Shown: positions 43,626 through 50,582 of the stretch, one piece after another
Numbering within the stretch: position 1 is the stretch's first letter
Layout: the number at the start of each line of letters is the position of its first letter
Assembly: GCA_951813575.1 (NCBI GenBank)
Contig: OX638375.1
Span: 3,177,042-3,241,041 of the forward strand
DNA length: 64,000 bases
Direction: 5' to 3'
Source: Candidatus Binatia bacterium
GTDB lineage: Bacteria; Desulfobacterota; Binatia; UBA9968; JAJDTQ01
Program-made: the position numbers and the translations under genes
The notes under the pieces: generated by a model
The model's input: the letters and a program-made list of their open reading frames with translations, nothing else
Databases searched by the model: none
What the model was told of the DNA's origin: nothing

Positions 43626-44510
43626 TCATGCGGCCATGGACTTGATGCGTTCCACCGCCTCGTCCACCAGCTCGTCGGTGGTCTCGTTGGCGCCGACGAT
43701 GCCGACCCGGGACATGCCCGTGAACCAGGAGCGTTCCAGGTCGTCGATCTTCTCGATGCGGTACACGTTGCCGTTGAAGGTCTTCGCCACTTCCTCCATC
43801 CGGTTGGTCATGCCCTCGGTCCAGCCGAAGATGACCACCGCCTCCACGTCGCGCGCCAGCGCTTCCACCTTGGGCAGGCGCTGAAGCGAGTCGATGCAGG
43901 CGGTGTTGCGGATGCGCACGTTGGCGAAACGCTCCAGGAGCCGCGTCATGATCTTCGTATAGCTGTCCATCCAGAAGGTGGTCTGGACGATGACGCCCAC
44001 GGGCTCGAAACGGGTCAGGCGGATGTCGGCAACGTCCTCTTCCTTCTCGACGATGAACACCTCCCGCTCCTTCTCCTTGGCGATGCCCATGAGGCGGGGG
44101 ATGCCGTGGTGGGAGCGGCTGCTGAGGATCACCAGGTGGCAGCCCTGGTCCAGCAGCTCCAGCTCGGCTTCCTCCTGCTGGACCACGAACGGACAGGTGG
44201 CGTCGGCCAGAAGCTCGAGGCCCTGCTCCTTCGCCTGCCGGCGAACCTCCGGCGGCGCGCCGCGGACGCCGTAGATGAGCTTCTCGTCCTTGATGGTGTC
44301 CATGTCGTTGGTGGAGCGGATGCCCTCTTCGTCCTCCAGACTCTTGAAGGCGATGAAGTCGTTCTCGGGCCTCAGGGACCACACGGCAATGCCGTCGCCG
44401 TGTTTCTCCACCATTTTCTGGTGCATCGCCCCGGCGCGGTGCACGCCCACGCAGAGACCGCTGGGCGGGATACCCTTGGTGTTCTTGAAGTCGACCTTGA
44501 CCACTTCCAT
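43626..44510 (-). CDS. IspH/LytB-like [4Fe-4S] protein, divergent paralogue
   Basis: 294 residues resembling HMBPP reductase. The three cluster cysteines are kept: Cys20 (SGLCVGVHRAGAMH), Cys106 (DATCPFV) and Cys205 (RNTACIDS), with spacings of 86 and 99 against 84 and 101 in E. coli IspH. The VQTTFW threonines and the C-terminal GMTNRMEEVAK segment also align. The catalytic Glu of the H-P-E-V-E-G loop, however, is Gly136 in SHHGIPRLMG, and the His41 region is rewritten (LRPENDF). It is probably an iron-sulfur enzyme with a new reductive task, paired with UbiD. Strong GGAGG site before the ATG. Confidence 0.8.
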   Translation of the reverse strand: MEVVKVDFKNTKGIPPSGLCVGVHRAGAMHQKMVEKHGDGIAVWSLRPENDFIAFKSLEDEEGIRSTNDMDTIKDEKLIYGVRGAPPEVRRQAKEQGLELLADATCPFVVQQEEAELELLDQGCHLVILSSRSHHGIPRLMGIAKEKEREVFIVEKEEDVADIRLTRFEPVGVIVQTTFWMDSYTKIMTRLLERFANVRIRNTACIDSLQRLPKVEALARDVEAVVIFGWTEGMTNRMEEVAKTFNGNVYRIEKIDDLERSWFTGMSRVGIVGANETTDELVDEAVERIKSMAA

Positions 44511-44660
44511 GACAGCCTCCTCGCAAAACCGAGTCGTTGCGGAATGTTTGCAAATCGGAGGGGGTTTTTCAACGGGTCACGGGCCGCCCGATGAGGATGA
44601 GGTCCAGGTCGTCGAACGTTTCGTTCAACTCCCGACCTTGATGGTGTCCGCCGCCTGCAC

Positions 44661-44756
44661 TCAGTGGGCCGCGAGCAAGGCCGCGGCGACCAGCACCGGC
44701 AAGAGTCGCCAGAAGATTCGAAATAGCCTTGCGGGGTTGTTCAGATACTCTCGCAT
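44661..44756 (-). CDS. Small 31-residue predicted membrane peptide
   Basis: The frame encodes MREYLNNPARLFRIFW followed by a hydrophobic stretch (LLPVLVAAALLAAH) that would make one membrane helix with a basic N-terminal side. GGGAG lies seven bases before the ATG. It sits alone in a 526-bp gap (44511-45036). Apart from this ORF I see nothing in the gap. It may be a real small membrane protein, but no homology is claimed. Confidence 0.4.
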   Translation of the reverse strand: MREYLNNPARLFRIFWRLLPVLVAAALLAAH

Positions 44757-45036
44757 GGGGTTCTCCCTCGTGTGTGAATTTCTGCGAGGGTATAAGGTAA
44801 CACGCGTGCCAGGCACGAAATCGCGGACGTCATGCGCTCAGACGGCTGTAAACAGGGGGTTTGAGCCTTGGCGGGGGCATGCCGGCCTGCACGGTCCGCA
44901 AAACGGTACCGCCAGCCATCCAAAATCCAGGCAACTGCGTAAATGTTGGGCAGGTACTACGGGCCTTCGGCGGACGAGCGGCCCCGGGCTGTACTGAACC
45001 CCGCTCGTGATTCGCCATCCTACGCCGTATGCGCCT

Positions 45037-46155
45037 CTATACGAGCTTCGAGAGCAGCGCCAGCGCCGGCGCCACGCGGATGCCTTCGGGGGTCACGTAG
45101 TCCTTCACGCCGGTGGCCGAGATCTGCCATGCCTCGGCATCGGGGAATTTCGCCTTCAGGTACTTGAGGCTCCGGTCCGGGTTGGCGTCGGACCACTTGC
45201 ACTCTACAAGCAGTGACTGGGCGCCCCGCCCCTCAACGACGAAGTCCACCTCCCGGCCGTCCTTGTCGCGGAAATAACGCAATTCAAGATCCAGTCCCTC
45301 GGTGTCCTGCTGATGATGGACCCACTTGAGCAGGTGGCAGGCGGTGAGGTTCTCGAAGCGAGGACCGTCCTCGGGCGCCAGGGTCCAGTCGAAGTGGTAG
45401 TGCTTGGACTGTTTCTTGACGGCGCGCAGGCGTGGCGAGCCGAACGGGAGGAGGCGGAAGATCGCGTACAGCCGTTCCAGCGCGTCGAGCCAGGCGTTGG
45501 CCGTCTTGTGGCTGATCTGCAAGTCCCCGCGTAGGGCGTTGACGGAAAGCGGAGAGCCGACACGCTCGGGCAAGGACAGCATCATCAACTCCAACTGCCC
45601 GAGGTCCTGGATTCGTTCGAGGGCGGCCACCTCGTCCCGCACCAGCCGCGCGCCGTATTCCCTGGACCAGCGCCTGGCCTCGCGGCGGCTGCCGGACAGC
45701 CAGGGCTCGGGGAAGCCGCCGAGTCCCAGCAGGTCGCGCAGGCCGTCGGGCGTATCGATGCTCAACTCGGCCGCGGAGAACGGATGTAGCCGCAGCAGAT
45801 GATATCGGCCCTGCAGGGAATCGCCACCGTAGCGGTAGAAGTCGAGGCGTCCGCTGCCGGTGACGAGAATTCTCTGTCCGGCCCGGCGGCCGTCGTACAG
45901 GCCCTTGAGGTAGTTGCGCCAGTGCCGGTATTTGTGGATTTCGTCGAAGACCCACAACTCCACGGGCGGCAGCTCACGCCGCAGGATGCGTTGCCGGTGC
46001 TCGGCGATGTCCCAGTTGAGGTAGGCGTCGGCGGCGCCGGGCAGGCCGCGCGCCAAGGTGGTCTTGCCGACCTGGCGCGGACCTGCCACGAACACCATCT
46101 TGCGCTCAAGGTCCGATGGAATCTGCGAGGTAAGGTATCTGGGCGTCTCGGCCAT
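45037..46155 (-). CDS. AAA ATPase with DUF4143 (archaeal-type ATPase family)
   Basis: 372 residues. The N-terminal ATPase has Walker A AGPRQVGKTTLAR near residue 24, Walker B ELWVFDEIHKYRHWRNYLKG near 67, and sensor VTGSGRLD near 98. After a HPFSAAEL segment the C-terminal DUF4143 follows: a winged-helix-like part (LQISHKTANAWLDALERLYA) and a nuclease-like ending, DKDGREVDFVVEG with LLVECKWSD. The D-x-V-D-F and E-C-K residues match the PD-(D/E)XK core known in this family. Physiological role of the family is unclear; it is mobile and often linked to defence islands. The 36-bp palindrome lies 26 bp upstream of the ATG. Confidence 0.88.
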   Translation of the reverse strand: MAETPRYLTSQIPSDLERKMVFVAGPRQVGKTTLARGLPGAADAYLNWDIAEHRQRILRRELPPVELWVFDEIHKYRHWRNYLKGLYDGRRAGQRILVTGSGRLDFYRYGGDSLQGRYHLLRLHPFSAAELSIDTPDGLRDLLGLGGFPEPWLSGSRREARRWSREYGARLVRDEVAALERIQDLGQLELMMLSLPERVGSPLSVNALRGDLQISHKTANAWLDALERLYAIFRLLPFGSPRLRAVKKQSKHYHFDWTLAPEDGPRFENLTACHLLKWVHHQQDTEGLDLELRYFRDKDGREVDFVVEGRGAQSLLVECKWSDANPDRSLKYLKAKFPDAEAWQISATGVKDYVTPEGIRVAPALALLSKLV

Positions 46156-46181
46156 GACCCGAGTGTACGCCCATTTTAGAC

Positions 46182-46217
46182 ACTAGTCAGAATCAGCCGC
46201 GGCTAATTTTGACTAGT
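46182..46217. promoter_or_regulatory. 36-bp palindrome, putative operator of the DUF4143 ATPase gene
   Basis: ACTAGTCAGAATCAGCCG is followed directly by an inverted copy with only two mismatches out of 18, ending CGGCTAATTTTGACTAGT. The dyad has no loop and no T-tract, so it fits a protein-binding site better than a terminator. It lies 26 bp before the ATPase ATG and 17 bp after the end of the neighbouring VOC gene. Confidence 0.55.
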
Positions 46218-46234
46218 GGTGAAACTGGACGCGG

Positions 46235-47275
46235 TTAACCTTGCGCGGCCCGCGCCTTCTCGGCCTCCACGGCCACGTCGGTGAGGTACTCTTCCTGCTC
46301 CACGATGGTGTAGAGGGCCAGGGAGCCGTCGTCCTTCACGGGCTTGCCGCCGAAGAAGTGGAAGGCGTGGCCGTCCCAGTCGTAGAACTCGTCGCCGCGC
46401 TCGAACATGGCCTTCCAGCGGTATCCCACCGGGCTCCGGTGCAGGCCGGTGCGCGCCGGCAGGGAGTCCTCCTGCTCCAGGGTGAGGGTGTCCTCTTCCT
46501 TGGCCATGGCTTCCTCGGGCAGGGTCTCCCACATGCGGCGGTAGTTGGGCATGAACTCTTCCGCCCGCACCGTCAGCGCCGTGTGCATGTCCCACCAGGG
46601 GCCGTGTCCGGCCACGCGCTCGTCCACCTGGTCCGTGAGCTTGTAGATGAGCCGTCCGCCGGCTTGAAGGCGCAGCACCAGGTTGCCCTCCGCGACGTTC
46701 GGGCTCACTTCCGGCGTGAGGGCGCAGTAGGTCTTGAAGAAGTCGGCGGTCTTGCCCAGGTCCCGGGAGCCGTACACCGCGTGGCTGATGCGGCCGACGC
46801 CTTCGCTGGTGCAGATCTCCATGGCGCCCTCGGGCATGTGATCGGGCGCCCAGAACTCGAACTGGTTGCCGTCGGGATCGGCGAAGTAGATCACCGTGCC
46901 CTCGTCGCCGCCGTCCGCCGTCCGTACCGGGTCGGTGTGGGGGATGCCGTGGCGCTCGAGCCGCTTCACGTGCCGGTCCACATCCTCCGGCCGGATGTAG
47001 AACCCGCACCGCGGCAGTTCCTCGCCCAGCGGCTTGGCCGCCGGATAGACCTCGGGCTGGAGGAACGCGCCGATGCGGCAGGACTCGCCGTCCCACCACA
47101 GGAAGCACATAATCGGCACGTCCTTCTTCCGCGCGTTGGTGGTGATGCCGCGGATCGGCCGCCGGGTGATGCCGGTGGCGTTCACGGCCCAGTCGACCCA
47201 GGTCACCATGTCGTTGGTGCCCACGATGAAATGATCGATCCAATGCACGACGCCGCGCGGTTCATGTTTACCCAT
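46235..47275 (-). CDS. VOC (glyoxalase-fold) protein with two domains
   Basis: 346 residues with two vicinal-oxygen-chelate domains. The first starts at HWIDHFIVGTNDM and ends at EGTVIYFADPDGNQFEFW, the extradiol-dioxygenase-like ending with the C-terminal Glu. The second begins at RISHAVYGSRDLGKTADFFK. His and Glu ligands suggest a metal enzyme such as a ring-cleaving dioxygenase or glyoxalase. I chose ATG 47275, which has GGGGGAGG upstream, and dropped an unconserved 39-residue extension. The substrate is unknown. Confidence 0.84.
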   Translation of the reverse strand: MGKHEPRGVVHWIDHFIVGTNDMVTWVDWAVNATGITRRPIRGITTNARKKDVPIMCFLWWDGESCRIGAFLQPEVYPAAKPLGEELPRCGFYIRPEDVDRHVKRLERHGIPHTDPVRTADGGDEGTVIYFADPDGNQFEFWAPDHMPEGAMEICTSEGVGRISHAVYGSRDLGKTADFFKTYCALTPEVSPNVAEGNLVLRLQAGGRLIYKLTDQVDERVAGHGPWWDMHTALTVRAEEFMPNYRRMWETLPEEAMAKEEDTLTLEQEDSLPARTGLHRSPVGYRWKAMFERGDEFYDWDGHAFHFFGGKPVKDDGSLALYTIVEQEEYLTDVAVEAEKARAAQG

Positions 47276-47401
47276 CGGACACCTCCCCCGGGCCGTCGGA
47301 CCCGGAATCTTGCGGACTGCACCTTGGCGGCCCATGACACGCCGATACCAAACCCGCTTCACAGTGTCAACGAGACTGCGTGGCGCGTGCACGACACCGG
47401 C

Positions 47402-47473
47402 TCAGTCGCCAAGGGACTTCATGTACTCGATAACGTTGCGGCGATCCTTCTCCCTGAAGTATTTCATGGTCAT
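47402..47473 (-). pseudogene. Possible C-terminal remnant of a cytochrome c-like domain
   Basis: The minus-strand frame reads MTMKYFREKDRRNVIEYMKS and stops three residues later. The pattern M-K-Y-F-x5-R-x-V-I-x-Y-x-K-S-L resembles the last helix of c-type cytochromes, but no heme-binding CxxCH is present upstream. It is either a tiny remnant or chance. Confidence 0.35.
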
Positions 47474-47575
47474 GCGCGACTGACCTCTGGGCCGTGAGCA
47501 CAAGGCGGGAGAGCCCCGATATCTCAACGACCCCGTACGGCCCCTGTGGACCTTCACCCAGCCGCCGAGGCCGGA

Positions 47576-47742
47576 CTACTTCGCCATACTCGGAGCACTG
47601 TGCCGGATGGAGAATTCCGGGTCCACGGTCAATATTTTCCGTTGGAGATGATGATGTCCGCCGGTTGCGCCGCAGCTTCGGACACCGGCACAAGGGCCCA
47701 CATGAGGACCGTCAACACGGTGAGAAAATATCGCAGTGACAT
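47576..47742 (-). pseudogene. N-terminal remnant of a secreted amidohydrolase, frameshifted
   Basis: ATG 47742 starts a signal peptide (MSLRYFLTVLTVLMWALVPV, then SEAAAQP) and mature ADIIISNGK. In YtcJ/imidazolonepropionase-like amidohydrolases such a start continues as N-G-K-I-L-T-V-D. Here the frame breaks inside an A-run and ILTVDPEFSIRH resumes in the next frame, then stops at 47576. Restoring a single A would rejoin the two parts. The rest of the enzyme is missing, so it is a decayed fragment. Confidence 0.6.
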
Positions 47743-47827
47743 GGTCGTGCCTTGCTCGAACGGACTACTTCACCCAGTTAGACGGTAGCGGGTTCCCGCC
47801 AGATCCGGTATTCTCTCGGACGCTGAA

Positions 47828-48742
47828 ATGCGCATTGTGATCCACGGACAGCAGGGGTTCGGCAAGGGCGTGTTGGAACGGCTGGTGGCGGGTCCCGATG
47901 AGGTGATCGGGGTCTTCTGTCCGCCGGACCAGCAGGGCCGGCCCGTGGACCCGCTCAAGGAAGCAGCGCTGGAGCGCGGGTTGCCGGTGCGCCAGCCCGC
48001 GACCTGGAAGACGGACGAGGCGCTGGATCTCATGGAGTCCTTCCAAGCCGACCTGTGCGTCATGGCCTACGTGACCATGCTGGTGCCGCAACCGGTCCTG
48101 GACGCACCCGGACTGGGCACCATCCAGTACCACCCTTCGCTGCTGCCGTTGCATCGCGGACCCAGCTCCATCAACTGGGCGCGTATCCAGGGCGATCACA
48201 AGACGGGGCTCACGATTTTCTGGCCCGACGAGGGCTTGGACGAGGGTCCGATCCTGCTGCAGAAGGAGGTGGAGATCGCCGGGGACGACACCGTCGGCAG
48301 CCTCTACTTCGGCAAGCTGTTTCCCATGGGCATCGACGCCGTCGCCGAGGCCGTGGAACTCGTGCGCGCCGGCAACGCGCCGCGTATCGAACAGGACCAC
48401 GGCCAGGCCACCTACGAGGGCTGGTGCCTCGAGGCGGACGCCGAGGTCGACTGGTCGAAGCCGGCGGAAGAGGTGCACCGTCTCATCTGCGGCACCGACC
48501 CCCAGCCCGGCGCCTGGACCACCGTGGCCGGCCACAGGCTGAAGCTCTACGGCAGCCGGTTGAACACGGCGGCGGGCGCGCCCGGAGAAATCCTGGGCCT
48601 GTCGGACGCCGGCATGACGGTGGCAGCCGGCGAGGCATGCGTGGTGGTGCAGCGGGTGAGGGCCCATGACTCCAAGGCGAAGGTCGCGGCCGCCGAATAC
48701 GCCGGTCAGGCCGGCCTCCGGCCGGGATCACGCCTGGGCTGA
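47828..48742 (+). CDS. Formyltransferase-family protein, 10-formyl-THF dehydrogenase N-domain-like
   Basis: 304 residues. The N-terminal transferase fold has the catalytic His and neighbours in IQYHPSLLPLHRGPSSINW and Asp in GLTIFWPDEGLDEGPILLQK. It is most like the hydrolase domain of 10-formyltetrahydrofolate dehydrogenase: DDTVGSLYFGKLFPMGI and EGWCLEADAEVDWSKPAEE align, and the C-terminal OB-like subdomain follows. True Fmt (tRNA formylation) is less likely. It lies 80 bp before the CoA ligase gene, which suggests that it belongs to the molybdenum-enzyme unit, perhaps in a C1 side reaction. Confidence 0.84.
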   Translation: MRIVIHGQQGFGKGVLERLVAGPDEVIGVFCPPDQQGRPVDPLKEAALERGLPVRQPATWKTDEALDLMESFQADLCVMAYVTMLVPQPVLDAPGLGTIQYHPSLLPLHRGPSSINWARIQGDHKTGLTIFWPDEGLDEGPILLQKEVEIAGDDTVGSLYFGKLFPMGIDAVAEAVELVRAGNAPRIEQDHGQATYEGWCLEADAEVDWSKPAEEVHRLICGTDPQPGAWTTVAGHRLKLYGSRLNTAAGAPGEILGLSDAGMTVAAGEACVVVQRVRAHDSKAKVAAAEYAGQAGLRPGSRLG

Positions 48743-48822
48743 TCCGTCCGGTTCCTTCCCCTTCGTTCCGTCCGTTGAAAGGTTGAGCCCCGTCGGCGTT
48801 CCGTGTCAAAGTTGACGGGAAG

Positions 48823-50067
48823 ATGGAACGCGCCCGGCTGGACAGGCTCAACGGCATGCTCGACGAGGTGCTCCGGACCAACGAGTTCTATCGCCGCAAG
48901 CTCGAAGGGTGCGTCGTGCGGCCCCTGGAGGGACCGGAACAGCTCCCGGAGCTGCCGTTCACCACCAAGCAGGAGCTGGTGGACGACCAACTGCGGCACG
49001 CGCCTTTCGGCAGTGACCTGACGTATCCGCTGGAACGGTACGTTCGCGTGCACCAGACCTCGGGCACCACCGGCCGGCCCATGTACTGGCTGGATACCGA
49101 GGAGTCGTGGGACTGGTGGGGCGAGTGCTGGAGGACGGTGCTGGAGGCGGCTGGGGTAGGGCCCGGCGACCGGGTCTTCTTCGCCTTCTCCTTCGGGCCG
49201 TTCGTGGGGTTCTGGAGCGGCTGGGAAGGGGCCCGCAAGGTCGGCGCGCTGGCTGTTTCCGGCGGCGGACAGACGACGCAGCAACGGCTCAAGAGCCTGA
49301 TGGAATACGAGGCCACCGTGCTGGTCTGCACTCCGACCTATGCGCTGCACATGGCGGCGGAGGCGCGCCGGGCGGGTACGGATCTGGCGCGGGACTCGGC
49401 CGTGCGGGCGACCGTCCACGCCGGCGAGCCCGGGGCGAGCATCGCATCGACGAAGCGCCGTATCGAGGAAGCGTGGGGCGCCCGCTGTTTCGACCATACG
49501 GGGGCCACCGAGGTGGGCGCCTTCGGCTTCGGCTGCGACGCCCTGCCGGAAGGGGTCCACGTCAACGAGGACGAGTTCATCGCGGAGGTGGTGGACACGG
49601 AGAGCGGCGAGCCGTTGCCCGACGGGGGCCGTGGAGAGCTGGTGCTGACGAACCTGGGCCGGGTGGGCAGCCCCGTCATCCGGTACCGGACCGGCGACAT
49701 GGTGGAGCCCCGCCGCGGTCCCTGCGCGTGCGGGCGCGATTCCCTGGTGCTGGACGGGGGAGTCCTCGGACGCGTGGATGATATGGTGGTGGTGCGGGGA
49801 GTCAACGTCTTCCCGAGCGCGGTGGAGCGTATCGTGCGGCAGTTCCCCGAAGTCGAGGAGTTCCGCGTCGACGTGCTGGAGACCGACGGGCTGGCGGAGC
49901 TCAAGGTCACGGTGGAGCCCGGCGCTGGGGAAACGCCGGCCGGCCTCAGGGAGGGTGTGACCGAGTCCATCCGGGACAACCTCCACATCCGCCCGGTGGT
50001 GGAGGTGGCGGCCCCGGGGACCTTGCCCCGTTTCGAGTTGAAGGCCAGGAGGTTCTTTCGGAATTGA
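48823..50067 (+). CDS. Phenylacetate-CoA-ligase-like AMP-forming enzyme
   Basis: A 414-residue adenylate-forming ligase of the PaaK type, short for ANL enzymes. The ATP site appears as RVHQTSGTTGRPMYW, and the adenine/aromatic segment as FDHTGATEVGAFGF. A C-terminal hinge region (VLGRVDDMVVVRGVNVFPSA) is intact, with the final lysine in a short tail (LPRFELKARRFFRN). It would activate an aromatic or small acid to its CoA ester. The next three genes encode a hydroxybenzoyl-CoA-reductase-like enzyme, so a hydroxylated aromatic acid is a good guess. The stop overlaps a possible TTG start of the next gene. Confidence 0.88.
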   Translation: MERARLDRLNGMLDEVLRTNEFYRRKLEGCVVRPLEGPEQLPELPFTTKQELVDDQLRHAPFGSDLTYPLERYVRVHQTSGTTGRPMYWLDTEESWDWWGECWRTVLEAAGVGPGDRVFFAFSFGPFVGFWSGWEGARKVGALAVSGGGQTTQQRLKSLMEYEATVLVCTPTYALHMAAEARRAGTDLARDSAVRATVHAGEPGASIASTKRRIEEAWGARCFDHTGATEVGAFGFGCDALPEGVHVNEDEFIAEVVDTESGEPLPDGGRGELVLTNLGRVGSPVIRYRTGDMVEPRRGPCACGRDSLVLDGGVLGRVDDMVVVRGVNVFPSAVERIVRQFPEVEEFRVDVLETDGLAELKVTVEPGAGETPAGLREGVTESIRDNLHIRPVVEVAAPGTLPRFELKARRFFRN

Positions 50068-50075
50068 GCAGCGCA

Positions 50076-50582
50076 ATGTCCGACAGCGAGACCATCACCG
50101 GAAAGCGCCTGCTGCGGCTGCGGGTCAACGGCGAGGTGCACGAGGTGGCCGGCCACGTCACCCACAGCCTGCTGGAGGTGCTCCGGGAAGAGATGGGACT
50201 TACCGGAACCAAGCACGGCTGCGAGCTGGGGGAGTGCGGCACCTGCACGGTGCTGGTGGACGGCGAGCCCATCTATTCCTGCCTGATGCTGGCGGTGGAG
50301 GCCGAGGGGCAGGAGATCACCACGGTCGAGGGCCTCGCCCTGCCGGGCCGGCCGCATCCCTTGCAGCGGGCGTTCTCGGACCTCGGCGCCGCCCAGTGCG
50401 GCTACTGCATCCCCGGCATCCTGCTGGCGGCCAAGGCGCTCCTGGACAAGCAGCCCGATCCTCCGCGCGCCGATATCGAGGAGGCGTTGTCGGGCAACCT
50501 GTGCCGCTGCACCGGCTATACCAAGATCCTCGAGGCCGTGGAACGCGCCGCCGAGGAAATGAACGGACAACGCGCCACGTGA
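50076..50582 (+). CDS. [2Fe-2S] small subunit of a xanthine-oxidase-family molybdenum enzyme (HcrC-like)
   Basis: 168 residues with two plant-type iron-sulfur clusters. Cluster one uses CELGECGTC and a further Cys (YSCLM); cluster two uses CGYC and CRC (NLCRCTGYTKIL). This is the small subunit of the three-part molybdenum hydroxylases. It passes electrons between the FAD and the molybdenum cofactor. ATG 50076 is used; a TTG at 50064 in frame overlaps the previous stop. It overlaps the large-subunit gene by four bases. Confidence 0.93.
   Translation: MSDSETITGKRLLRLRVNGEVHEVAGHVTHSLLEVLREEMGLTGTKHGCELGECGTCTVLVDGEPIYSCLMLAVEAEGQEITTVEGLALPGRPHPLQRAFSDLGAAQCGYCIPGILLAAKALLDKQPDPPRADIEEALSGNLCRCTGYTKILEAVERAAEEMNGQRAT

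Noticed and set aside
47367..47693. A 108-residue minus-strand open frame across the remnant region
   Set aside because: Its translation is Arg/Pro-rich with no signal or family motif, and it overlaps the better-supported amidohydrolase remnant in another frame.
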